Positions 38,162 to 46,104 of a stretch of DNA of 64,000 nt are shown here, piece by piece. A program made the position numbers and the translations under genes. The first letter of the stretch is position 1; each line of letters begins with the position of its first letter. The DNA is from JAAYKT01 sp964408955. Its GTDB lineage: Bacteria; Bacillota; Clostridia; Lutisporales; Lutisporaceae. The notes under the pieces are model-generated. The model searched no databases. It was given only the letters and a program-made list of their open reading frames with translations, and was not told the DNA's origin. The DNA lies in assembly GCA_964408955.1 (NCBI GenBank), contig CAYPBK010000003.1, positions 81,036-145,035 of the forward strand. The letters are read 5' to 3'.

Positions 38162-39609
38162 AAGGTTTAAGTACCAATGGTTTTACTTTATATAAATCAC
38201 CGGATGTAAAACAACTTCCGGATATTCCGGGAAACAAAGTAATCCAAACAGATTATATCCTTATTCCTTCTATTAGTATGAGCAGTGGGAATTATGATTT
38301 AGGACTAAGAATTGATTATAAAGACAGCAAAAACATTCCCTATTCTGAGGATTTACTATTTTTTCTGCCTGTTAAAGGGCTAGATTCAAATATTTCAAAT
38401 TTACTGATTGAAAACATTTCCGTACCGAATAAAGAGATTAAAGCAGAGGAAGATTTCAAGATCTCCTTTAGCGTAGTTAACAAAAGTAATATTGACGCGG
38501 AAGATGTTAGAGTAAGTTTAAATACTGATAAAGAGATAATTTGCAAATCTTTGAATATTAAGGCCCTTGGCAAATTGGGCAAGGATCAGTCTAAAGATGT
38601 GGAGTTTGAGCTTTATGCAGGGAATGATGCTGTAAGCAAAAATTATCCCATTCAAATAAATATAGAGTATGAAAACGGTGAGGGTGAAAAAAAGATTAAA
38701 AACAGCATTTCCCAATACGTGGGAGTATATATTAATAGAGGCAGTAGTAGTGGAATCCCGAGAATAATAGTTGACAGGTATAATATTGAACCTTCAACAA
38801 TAAAAGCGGGTGATAATTTTCAGCTTACCATGTCATTATTAAATACAAGCTCAACAAATGCAGTGAGTAATATAAAAGTTACTTTAGTCAGTGATGACGG
38901 AGTATTTAACCCTGTGAACAGCAGTAATACAATTTATATAGAGAGCATTAAACCTAAAGAAAACATAGAAAAAGTTTTCACTTTAATGCCTAAAAGAGAT
39001 GCAGAGCATAAAACCTATGGTATATCAGTTGACATCGATTATGAGGATGAAAAAGGAAACCAGCTTAGCTCTAAGGATGTGATAAGTGTCCCTGTTATTC
39101 AGCAAGCTAAGCTTGTATTAGGTGATTTAATTGCACCGCCTGAAGCATTTATAGGACAGCCTTTTCCCATTTCTATAGAATTTTTTAATATGGGGAAAAC
39201 AATACTTTATAATCTAATGATTAAAACGGAAGGAAGCTTTAATAAACAAAATTCAAATTACTATGTAGGTAATTTTGAACCGGGAAAAACTGATAGCTAT
39301 GATGTTGGAATAACACCTGAGCAAGAAGGACTTTTAGAGGGTGCGATAGTTTTCTCATTTGAAAATGCTGTGGGTGAAACCTTTGATGTGGTTAAAGAAT
39401 TTGAAATAAACGTTATACAATTTCCCATGGAACCTTTTCCGGAGGATGGAATGGGTGATGATTTTGAAAATGAAGGCGGGAAAAATAAATTTACAAAAAT
39501 AATAAAAAGCCCATATACAATAGGTATTTTGATAGTTTTAATAATAGGCTCTATTATTACAGTAAAAAAGATTCTGAAAAAGAAAAGAGAGATGACTTTA
39601 GATGAATAG
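38158..39609 (+). CDS. Exported CARDB-repeat protein, 3' part of a frameshifted gene
   Basis: This frame continues the upstream protein from codon TTA at 38158 (reading LKGLSTNGFTLYK); restoring one base near 38158-38164 would join the two parts into about 785 residues. The first internal ATG is 38278 and has no strong ribosome binding site. It holds further CARDB repeats (SVVNKSNIDAEDV, EFFNMGKTILYNL) and ends with one membrane helix (IGILIVLIIGSIITV) and a basic tail, so the mature protein is anchored with its bulk outside. The last 8 bases overlap the permease start. Either a real inactivating mutation or a base-calling error explains the break. Confidence 0.75.
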   Translation, partial: LKGLSTNGFTLYKSPDVKQLPDIPGNKVIQTDYILIPSISMSSGNYDLGLRIDYKDSKNIPYSEDLLFFLPVKGLDSNISNLLIENISVPNKEIKAEEDFKISFSVVNKSNIDAEDVRVSLNTDKEIICKSLNIKALGKLGKDQSKDVEFELYAGNDAVSKNYPIQINIEYENGEGEKKIKNSISQYVGVYINRGSSSGIPRIIVDRYNIEPSTIKAGDNFQLTMSLLNTSSTNAVSNIKVTLVSDDGVFNPVNSSNTIYIESIKPKENIEKVFTLMPKRDAEHKTYGISVDIDYEDEKGNQLSSKDVISVPVIQQAKLVLGDLIAPPEAFIGQPFPISIEFFNMGKTILYNLMIKTEGSFNKQNSNYYVGNFEPGKTDSYDVGITPEQEGLLEGAIVFSFENAVGETFDVVKEFEINVIQFPMEPFPEDGMGDDFENEGGKNKFTKIIKSPYTIGILIVLIIGSIITVKKILKKKREMTLDE

Positions 39610-40960
39610 TATAGATGTTATTAATATGGGCTTAAGGAATATGCTACGGCGAAAGACTAGAACTATACTTACTATACTTGGCGTAATTATAGGTACGTCA
39701 TCTATTGTCATAATGCTATCCTTGGGTATTGGTATGAATGAGAATTTTAAAAAAGAAATAGAAAGAATGGGCAGCTTAAATATAATAAATATCGATGCTA
39801 ATTATATATCTCCGGATATGGGTATAGGTGGTACCGGGGACCAAAAAGATGTCAAACTTGATGATAAAGCATTGGCTAAAATAAATAAAATAGACGGTGT
39901 AGATGCCGTTACCCCAATTATGTACAGCTATTGGAAATTTGGCTTAGGCAAGCTTGTTGCGAGCTTTAGTGTAATTGGAATAGATTCAAAGGTTATGGAA
40001 AAATTCGATTTTAAAATTGGAGAGGGAAGGCTTCTTGATGAGAACGATAAAAATTCTTTAGTATTTGGTTGCTATTTGCAGGATTGGTTTTATAATCCCA
40101 AATCGAATTATTATTATGGGGGTTCTATGGAAAAACCAGATCTTATCAGCGATAAAATAATTATGACTATGAATATGGAGTACGGTGAGAAGAGCAGAGG
40201 GAATCCCAGAGATGGTAACCGTAAGCCTGCTCCGGAGTATAAAGTAAAAGGCGTAGGGATTTTAATGCAAAGCAATAATGAGAAGGATTATAATGCATAT
40301 ATGGATATAACTCATTTAAAAAAAATGATGGAGGAAAGCGAGAAAGCTCAAGGAAAGCAGCAAGGAGGGTTTTACTACTATTCCCAGCCAACAAAAGATA
40401 GTTATCAAAATGCGATGGTAAAAGTAAAGGACATAAAAAATGTAAAGAAAGTTCAAGAAAAAATAAAAGAGATGGGATTTGGCACCTTTAGTTTAACTGA
40501 TATTTTAGAGTCAATGCAAAAAGCTTCTGCTGGAATTCAGGCTGTTTTAGGCGGAATAGGTGCTGTATCTTTATTAGTTGCTGCTATAGGCATAGCAAAT
40601 ACTATGATAATGTCCATTTATGAACGAACGAGAGAAATAGGTGTTATGAAAGTTCTTGGAGCGGGGCTGGGGGATATTAAACGTCTTTTTTTATTTGAAG
40701 CCGGTCTGATAGGATTTGCAGGAGGTATTGTGGGAATCGGATTTAGTTTATTAATATCACTTTTATTAAATAGCGCCGGAATATCATTATTTATGAATTT
40801 TTTTGGCTATATGGAAGAAGGCACAAAAATATCTATAATACCGCTTTGGTTAGTTGTTTCAGCAATAGCATTTGCTACAATAATAGGACTGATATCCGGA
40901 TATTATCCTGCCCGAAGGGCTATGAAATTAAGCGCATTGGAAGCAATAAAGACTGAATAA
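39602..40960 (+). CDS. ABC transporter permease (MacB/FtsX type)
   Basis: The protein has 452 residues. An N-terminal segment MLRRKTRTILTILGVIIG leads into the first membrane helix. A large extracytoplasmic MacB-type domain (about residues 45-300) follows. Three membrane helices lie at about 310-440 with the FtsX signature (IYERTREIGVMKVLGAG) and the typical end YYPARRAMKLSALEAIKTE. ATG 39602 overlaps the end of the CARDB gene, so translation is coupled. With the ATPase it would form a mechanotransmission-type exporter for peptides, lipids or antibiotics; the substrate is unknown. Confidence 0.9.
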   Translation: MNSIDVINMGLRNMLRRKTRTILTILGVIIGTSSIVIMLSLGIGMNENFKKEIERMGSLNIINIDANYISPDMGIGGTGDQKDVKLDDKALAKINKIDGVDAVTPIMYSYWKFGLGKLVASFSVIGIDSKVMEKFDFKIGEGRLLDENDKNSLVFGCYLQDWFYNPKSNYYYGGSMEKPDLISDKIIMTMNMEYGEKSRGNPRDGNRKPAPEYKVKGVGILMQSNNEKDYNAYMDITHLKKMMEESEKAQGKQQGGFYYYSQPTKDSYQNAMVKVKDIKNVKKVQEKIKEMGFGTFSLTDILESMQKASAGIQAVLGGIGAVSLLVAAIGIANTMIMSIYERTREIGVMKVLGAGLGDIKRLFLFEAGLIGFAGGIVGIGFSLLISLLLNSAGISLFMNFFGYMEEGTKISIIPLWLVVSAIAFATIIGLISGYYPARRAMKLSALEAIKTE

Positions 40961-41015
40961 ATGCCTAAAGCATGTATTATTTATTCTAAAGGTGGAATAT
41001 TAAGGTATGTGTAAC

Positions 41016-41045
41016 TTGACATGCTTCGTGACTTATTGTTATAAA
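41016..41045 (+). promoter_or_regulatory. SigA-type promoter of the GAPDH gene
   Basis: TTGACA (41016-41021), an 18-base spacer and TATAAA (41040-41045) lie about 58 bases before the start codon. Confidence 0.65.
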
Positions 41046-41102
41046 TAGAATAGAACATATTAGCTGTTAAGCAATTTAATAATTAATTTTAGGAGGAGTT
41101 TT

Positions 41103-42116
41103 ATGAGAATTAAGGTTGCAATCAATGGATTTGGTCGCATTGGGAGGCAAGTAACGAGAATAATTGCAGAGGATTGGAAAGATGGTGATATAGAGCTGGT
41201 TGCAATAAACGCAAGAGCAGATACGCATACTTTAGCACATCTTTTCAAATACGATTCCGCATACGGGATATTCAATGGCAGTGTTGATACTAAAGAGGAT
41301 GCTTTAATTATTAATGGTAAAGAAATCAAAGTCTTTGCTATATCTGAGGCTATAAACCTTCCCTGGGATAAGCTTGGAATAGACATAGTTATCGAATCAA
41401 CAGGAGCATATACACAAAGAGAAAAAGCTATGGAGCATATTAAAGCCGGAGCAAAGAAAGTTGTTATTACGGCACCAGGTAAGGATGAGGATGTTACCGT
41501 AGTACTAGGGGTAAATGAAAGTGATTATGACCCTGATAAACATAATATTATATCTAACGCTTCTTGCACTACAAATTGTCTGGCACCGGTTGTAAAGATT
41601 TTACACGAAAATTTTGGAATACTGAATGGATTTATGACTACGGTTCATTCCTATACTAATGATCAAAAGATTTTGGATAAAACTCATAAGGACCTTAGGA
41701 GAGCAAGATCAGCAGCAGAATCTATTATTCCAACTACAACAGGAGCTGCAAAGGCGGTTGGGAAAGTAATGCCGGAGCTTAATGGCAAGCTTAACGGTTT
41801 ATCTCTAAGAGTCCCGACTCCAACTGTTTCAATAACTGACCTTGTATGTAATTTTGAAAAGGAAGTTACTGTTGAATCAATAAATAAAGCTTTAAAAGAA
41901 GCGTCAGAAAATAAACTAAAAGGAATTTTAGGCTATTCTGATGAGCCATTAGTATCCATTGATTATAAGGGAGATAGTCGTTCTTCTATAGTTGATGCTT
42001 TATCAACTATGGTAATTGATGAAAAAATGGCAAAAATAATGGCGTGGTATGACAATGAATGGGGTTATTCTTGTAGAACTGTTGATTTAGTTGAATATAT
42101 TGCAAAAATGATGTAG
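41103..42116 (+). CDS. Glyceraldehyde-3-phosphate dehydrogenase, GapB-like
   Basis: This enzyme interconverts glyceraldehyde-3-phosphate and 1,3-bisphosphoglycerate. It has 337 residues. The Rossmann motif is INGFGRIGR, the catalytic Cys is in SNASCTTNCLAP near residue 155, with the phosphate-binding SAAESIIPTTTGAAKAVG and the end DNEWGYSCR. At the end of the second beta strand the usual IND, whose Asp selects NAD, is INARAD, as in the NADP-preferring Bacillus GapB (INAS). This suggests dual or NADP use and a gluconeogenic role, in keeping with pckA in the window. ATG 41103 follows AGGAGGAG. No other glycolytic genes adjoin it. Confidence 0.93.
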   Translation: MRIKVAINGFGRIGRQVTRIIAEDWKDGDIELVAINARADTHTLAHLFKYDSAYGIFNGSVDTKEDALIINGKEIKVFAISEAINLPWDKLGIDIVIESTGAYTQREKAMEHIKAGAKKVVITAPGKDEDVTVVLGVNESDYDPDKHNIISNASCTTNCLAPVVKILHENFGILNGFMTTVHSYTNDQKILDKTHKDLRRARSAAESIIPTTTGAAKAVGKVMPELNGKLNGLSLRVPTPTVSITDLVCNFEKEVTVESINKALKEASENKLKGILGYSDEPLVSIDYKGDSRSSIVDALSTMVIDEKMAKIMAWYDNEWGYSCRTVDLVEYIAKMM

Positions 42117-42125
42117 AATAAAAAG

Positions 42126-42166
42126 AGTAAAAAGAATTATCTGAAGATAATTCTTTTTTACTTTTT
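42126..42166 (+). terminator. Terminator of the GAPDH gene
   Basis: AGTAAAAAGAATTATC pairs with GATAATTCTTTTTTACT (one bulge) around a TGAA loop, followed by T. Confidence 0.75.
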
Positions 42167-42209
42167 CTAATCTGGTTTTACGGAAAAAATATAGCTGGGA
42201 AGTGATTTT

Positions 42210-42887
42210 GTGAACAATTCTAAAGAATGGATTGATACTTTAAAAAAAATGCCTTTATTATTTTTTGGCTTGTTTTTATACGCTGTCGGAATACTAGAAA
42301 TGCTTTATTCTAACTTAGGAACAAGCCCATGGGAAACTTTTAATCTGGGCATAATAAATTATGCACCTTTAACACTAGGTCAAGGATCACAATTAATCGG
42401 TTTAATTGTATTATTAGTATCATACTTTATTGGCGTAATTCCTGGAATAGCAAGTATTTTAAACATGTTTTTTATAGGTTTTTTCATAGATATTGTAGAT
42501 AATACCGGCTTATTTAGAATTCCGGAAACGATAATAGGTAAATTTGTTCTTTTGCTTGCCGGCATACTTACTATTGGTTGGGCAACTTATTTTTATTTAA
42601 AGGTGGAATTGGGAGCCGGTCCCAGGGACGGACTAATGGAGGGTTTGGTAAAAATCACAAAAAAACCCGTATGGTTGGTAAGAAGCATAATAGAGATAAC
42701 AGTTTTGGCTATAGGTTATTTTCTTGGAGGACCTGTCGGTATAGGCACTTTAATTACTGCATTTACTATAGGGTTTTCTGTGCAATTAGCTTTTAAAATG
42801 GGTAAATATGATTCAAAAACTGTTGAACATGAGAATATAATACATTTGATAAAAAGACTTAAGCCTAAAGAGAAAGAGGCATTATAA
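42210..42887 (+). CDS. YczE/YitT-like integral membrane protein
   Basis: The protein has 225 residues with about six membrane helices. It carries the hallmark motifs of the YczE family: LGTSPWETFNLG after the first helix and ELGAGPRDGLMEGL in the middle. Function is unknown to me; in Bacillus YczE affects secondary-metabolite production. GTG 42210 follows GGGAAGTGAT. It lies 41 bases before folD on the same strand with no terminator between, so they may be co-transcribed. Confidence 0.75.
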   Translation: MNNSKEWIDTLKKMPLLFFGLFLYAVGILEMLYSNLGTSPWETFNLGIINYAPLTLGQGSQLIGLIVLLVSYFIGVIPGIASILNMFFIGFFIDIVDNTGLFRIPETIIGKFVLLLAGILTIGWATYFYLKVELGAGPRDGLMEGLVKITKKPVWLVRSIIEITVLAIGYFLGGPVGIGTLITAFTIGFSVQLAFKMGKYDSKTVEHENIIHLIKRLKPKEKEAL

Positions 42888-42927
42888 TACAAAGAATAAA
42901 ATTCACATTGGTACTAGGAGGTATAAG

Positions 42928-43782
42928 GTGGCAGAGTTATTAAAAGGCAGAGAAATATCAAAAACTATATTAGAGGAAATAAAAGTAAATGCAAACGGCT
43001 TAAAAGCTAAAGGAAACCATCCTTCCTTAACTATTATAAGAGTTGGTAAAAAGGATGATGATATTGCCTATGAAAGAGGAATTATAAAAAGCTGTGAAAA
43101 AGCAGATGTTAGTTGCAGAGTGATAGAATTGCCTGAAACTGTTACTACGGAAGTTTTTAAAGAAACTCTAGAGTCTTTAAATAAATGTAATAAAACCCAT
43201 GGTATTTTAGTTTTTAGGCCTTTTCCCAAGCATATAGATGACTATGAAATTAAAAGCTATATTAATCCGGATAAAGATATTGACTGTATGAGCCCCATTA
43301 ATTTAGCAAAAGTTTTTGAAGGAGACGATACTGGTTACGCACCCTGCACACCTGCTGCAGTAATGGAAATTATTAAAAGGTATGAGATAGATTTAATCGG
43401 AAAAAAGACAGTAGTTATAGGTAGAAGCATGGTTGTCGGGAAACCGTTGAGTATGATGTTGCTGAAAGAAAATGCTACTATTACTATATGTCATTCAAAA
43501 ACTACGGATTTAAAGCAAGTTGCGCAAAAAGCGGATATTCTTATTGCTGCTATAGGTAAAGCGAAATATGTTACAGAGGATTTTGTCAAGGAAGGTGCCG
43601 TAGTTATAGATGTTGGAATTAACATAGATGATGATGGTAAACTATGTGGGGATGTGGACTTTGATAACGTGCAAGGAAAAGCATCTTTAATAACACCTGT
43701 TCCCGGTGGTGTCGGTTCAGTTACTACAGCAATTCTACTTAAACATGTAGTTAAGGCTGCCGATTTAATCTCTAAAAAGTAA
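42928..43782 (+). CDS. folD: FolD-like methylene-THF dehydrogenase/cyclohydrolase, divergent active site
   Basis: FolD enzymes oxidise 5,10-methylene-THF and hydrolyse the product in one-carbon metabolism. The protein has 284 residues; the NADP-binding motif VVIGRSMVVGKPLSMML and the end PVPGGVGSVTTAILLKH are standard. The active site is unusual. The conserved Tyr is present (Y48), but the catalytic Lys four residues later is Ile52, and the Gln of the usual VQLPLP is Phe (VFRPFP, F96). The Asp region reads DKDIDCM. Loss of this Lys in characterised enzymes removes cyclohydrolase activity, so this may be only a dehydrogenase. GTG 42928 follows AGGAGGT. Its end overlaps the convergent kinase gene by 11 bases. 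Confidence 0.88.
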   Translation: MAELLKGREISKTILEEIKVNANGLKAKGNHPSLTIIRVGKKDDDIAYERGIIKSCEKADVSCRVIELPETVTTEVFKETLESLNKCNKTHGILVFRPFPKHIDDYEIKSYINPDKDIDCMSPINLAKVFEGDDTGYAPCTPAAVMEIIKRYEIDLIGKKTVVIGRSMVVGKPLSMMLLKENATITICHSKTTDLKQVAQKADILIAAIGKAKYVTEDFVKEGAVVIDVGINIDDDGKLCGDVDFDNVQGKASLITPVPGGVGSVTTAILLKHVVKAADLISKK

Positions 43783-44701
43783 TTATCCTTTCAAGGGTAT
43801 CTTTATTTAGCTTTGTACTTACTGTATCCTTAGAGGATACAGTAAGTGATGCAGCTGCCAAACCAAATTTGCATGCCTTATCAATATTATTATAATTTAG
43901 CAATCCATAGATGAAACCTGCCGTAAGTGAATCACCGGCACCTGTAACATCTAAAACTTTTGACGGGTAATTGGTATAATGTTTTCTTACTGATTTATTT
44001 ACTAAGTAAAGTCCGTCACTGCCTAGTGTTAATATGATGTTTTTCACACCTTTATCAAGTAAAATTGATGATGCTTTATCTATATCCATATCTTTATTGT
44101 CTATTCCCGCTAAGGAGAATAGCTCTTCTTTGTTTGGAGTTAAAAAGTCTATAAAATTTAATATTCCATTAAGCTTTTTCGATTTTGTTACAGATACTGG
44201 TTCAACACATATGGGAATTTGATTTATTTTTGCGTAATTGATTAAAAACAAGATGGATTCTTTTTCAAGATTTGTATCACAGATAATAAAATCTGAATCT
44301 TTAATAAATAGTTTATTGGATTCCAAATAATCCTTAGTTATTTCTTTCATTACATCCATATCGGACAATCCTAGGCTCATTTCTCCTGTGTTATTAAGTA
44401 TAGCAAGGTATAATCCTGTTTTGAAATTTTCCGATATTAATATTTTGCTTGTATTAACATTAGCATCCTTTAGCTCTTTTAATATCATTTCACCAAAACT
44501 ATCTTTTCCAACTGAACTTAGAATAGTTGTTTCAATACCTAATTGAGATAGATTTTGTGCAATATTCCTACTGACTCCTCCTGATATCATTTTTGTACTT
44601 CCCGGATTAGAAGATTTAAGTTCAAGATTCTCAATAGATTTACCTATAATATCAAGGTTAATGCCACCTATTACAAAAACACGAAAGGCTTTATTATTCA
44701 T
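43772..44701 (-). CDS. PfkB-family kinase, probably pseudouridine kinase-like
   Basis: The protein has 309 residues of the ribokinase fold. The N-terminal IGGINLDIIGKS and NPGSTKMISGGVSRNIAQNL match pseudouridine kinases, which typically have a GGVxRNxAxNL substrate site. The second PfkB signature, DVTGAGDSLTAGFIYGL, carries the catalytic Asp. Pseudouridine kinase normally pairs with PsuG glycosidase, but no such gene is adjacent, so the substrate (pseudouridine or another nucleoside or sugar) stays open. The start follows GGAGGTTCTG. Its 3' end overlaps folD tail to tail. Confidence 0.85.
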   Translation of the reverse strand: MNNKAFRVFVIGGINLDIIGKSIENLELKSSNPGSTKMISGGVSRNIAQNLSQLGIETTILSSVGKDSFGEMILKELKDANVNTSKILISENFKTGLYLAILNNTGEMSLGLSDMDVMKEITKDYLESNKLFIKDSDFIICDTNLEKESILFLINYAKINQIPICVEPVSVTKSKKLNGILNFIDFLTPNKEELFSLAGIDNKDMDIDKASSILLDKGVKNIILTLGSDGLYLVNKSVRKHYTNYPSKVLDVTGAGDSLTAGFIYGLLNYNNIDKACKFGLAAASLTVSSKDTVSTKLNKDTLERIITF

Positions 44702-44912
44702 TGTCAGAACCTCCTGATAAGAACTTATTAATATTTTAACATTGTTTCAAATTGGAGTATAGAAGGCAAAAAAATTTATTAAAAACTGCAGCATATAAAG
44801 CTATTATATTGAGAATTATGTAGAAGTAACCATAAGGTAATATTTGGATATGTAGATGTAGATTTGACTTAAGCTATAGAAAACAGGCGGTTTGGGCATT
44901 AAGATTGCTATT

Positions 44913-44941
44913 TTGACATATTAGGACATGCAGTCTATAAT
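44913..44941 (+). promoter_or_regulatory. Perfect consensus SigA promoter upstream of sleB
   Basis: TTGACA (44913-44918), exactly 17 bases, then TATAAT (44936-44941): both hexamers are perfect. Transcription would begin near 44948, giving a leader of about 120 nt before the sleB-like gene. Confidence 0.8.
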
Positions 44942-44956
44942 GTTATGTAAACTAAA

Positions 44957-45051
44957 ACTGACGAATTATGAAGCTTTAACTTTGAAAAAGGTGCAATGAA
45001 TTTACTAATTTAAACTATTTTACCTTGGGGTTTTAGCTACAAAACGTCAGT
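44957..45051 (+). other. Nested-stem leader region upstream of sleB
   Basis: An outer 7-bp helix, ACTGACG (44957-44963) with CGTCAGT (45045-45051), closes the region. Inside, AGCT (44972) pairs with AGCT (45035) and AACT with GGTT beyond a small internal loop, then AAGGT (44988-44992) pairs with ACCTT (45022-45026). The outer helix ends two bases before the AGGAGG ribosome binding site. It matches no riboswitch class I recognise. Confidence 0.5.
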
Positions 45052-45069
45052 AGGAGGAGAGATTTAAAA

Positions 45070-45969
45070 ATGGTAAAAGCTTTAATAAGGATTACTGCAA
45101 TAACTTTAGTTTTTACATGTTTTCTATTTACAGGCATTTTTGCAGATAGCTTATTAAAACAAGGTCTAACCAGTAATGAAGTAACCTTATTGCAAAATAA
45201 ATTGAAAAGTATTTATTATGCAAATTTTAACGCTACCGGTTATTATGGAGTTTTAACAAAGGATGCAGTAAAAAAATATCAAAAAGATAATGGATTAGCT
45301 GCAGATGGAATCGCAGGATATAGGACTTTAACTAAATTAGGAATGACAAACTATAGCTCGTATTTAAAAAATGGCAATAGGGGGAATGAAGTAGTAAAGC
45401 TTCAAACCGCATTAAATGGTAAAGGTTACTCTTCTGGTCAAGCAGACGGGATATTCGGCATTAAGACTAAAAGTGCCGTGATTAGTTTTCAAAAAGCAAA
45501 TGGATTAACACAAGATGGTATAGCAGGGCCGATAACCCAAGCCAGAGTTTATCAAAATAATACAGCTTCTGCCTCAAGGGGCAAAAGCGATGCAGGCTAT
45601 TCAGCAGAAGACTTATATTGGATGTCAAGGATTATTCATGCCGAAGCAGAGGCAGAGCCCTATTCAGGAAAAGTAGCTGTAGGAAATGTAATATTAAACA
45701 GAACGAAAACATCCGGGTTCCCAAACACAGTAAAAGGGGTTATATTTGATTATTTTGAAGGAATTCCACAATTTACGCCTGTGGCAATAGGTACTATATA
45801 TAACACTCCTAATGAAGACAGTGTTAAGGCAGCAAAAGAAGCCTTTGCCGGATCAAAACCTGTCGGTGAGTGCACATATTTCTTTAACCCGGATAAGTCA
45901 GCCGGTAACTGGATAGTAAAGAACAAGACTTATGTTATGAGAATAGGTAATCACGCGTTTTATAAATAG
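45070..45969 (+). CDS. sleB: Spore cortex-lytic enzyme, SleB type
   Basis: SleB-type enzymes cleave cortex peptidoglycan at muramic-delta-lactam during germination. The protein has 299 residues. A signal peptide (about residues 1-25, ending IFAD) is followed by two peptidoglycan-binding repeats (about 30-95 and 100-165, each with YG.l/fGIKTK-type and GLxxDGIAGxxT motifs). The catalytic hydrolase_2 domain spans about 175-299, with the Glu in RIIHAEAEAEPYSGKVAVGNVILNR. Two binding repeats instead of the one in Bacillus SleB is a mild variation. ATG 45070 follows AGGAGGAGA. No ypeB gene follows. The consensus vegetative-type promoter upstream is unexpected for a spore gene. Confidence 0.9.
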   Translation: MVKALIRITAITLVFTCFLFTGIFADSLLKQGLTSNEVTLLQNKLKSIYYANFNATGYYGVLTKDAVKKYQKDNGLAADGIAGYRTLTKLGMTNYSSYLKNGNRGNEVVKLQTALNGKGYSSGQADGIFGIKTKSAVISFQKANGLTQDGIAGPITQARVYQNNTASASRGKSDAGYSAEDLYWMSRIIHAEAEAEPYSGKVAVGNVILNRTKTSGFPNTVKGVIFDYFEGIPQFTPVAIGTIYNTPNEDSVKAAKEAFAGSKPVGECTYFFNPDKSAGNWIVKNKTYVMRIGNHAFYK

Positions 45970-45982
45970 AATAATTATAAAG

Positions 45983-46036
45983 AACCTTCGTAGTAGATTT
46001 GTTTATTATAATGAAATCTACTACGGAGGTTTTTTT
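45983..46036 (+). terminator. Terminator of sleB
   Basis: An 18-bp stem (45983-46000 with 46014-46031, one wobble) is followed by a T run. Confidence 0.85.
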
Positions 46037-46104
46037 CATTTTATTGAAGGAATCAGCCGTATTGAGTATAATTTAAATATAATTAACTTTATGAAGGTGT
46101 TGTT

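Noticed and set aside
38140..38170. Programmed -1 ribosomal frameshift in the CARDB gene
   Set aside because: No X-XXY-YYZ slippery heptamer in the right frame and no clear downstream pseudoknot; a mutation or base-calling error is simpler.
42578..42796. A 72-codon plus-strand ORF inside the YczE-like gene
   Set aside because: Out-of-frame shadow of a membrane protein with clear family motifs.
44940..45069. A known riboswitch class before sleB
   Set aside because: The helices do not match conserved cores I know (TPP, SAM, FMN, glycine, lysine, purine, cobalamin, c-di-GMP, c-di-AMP).
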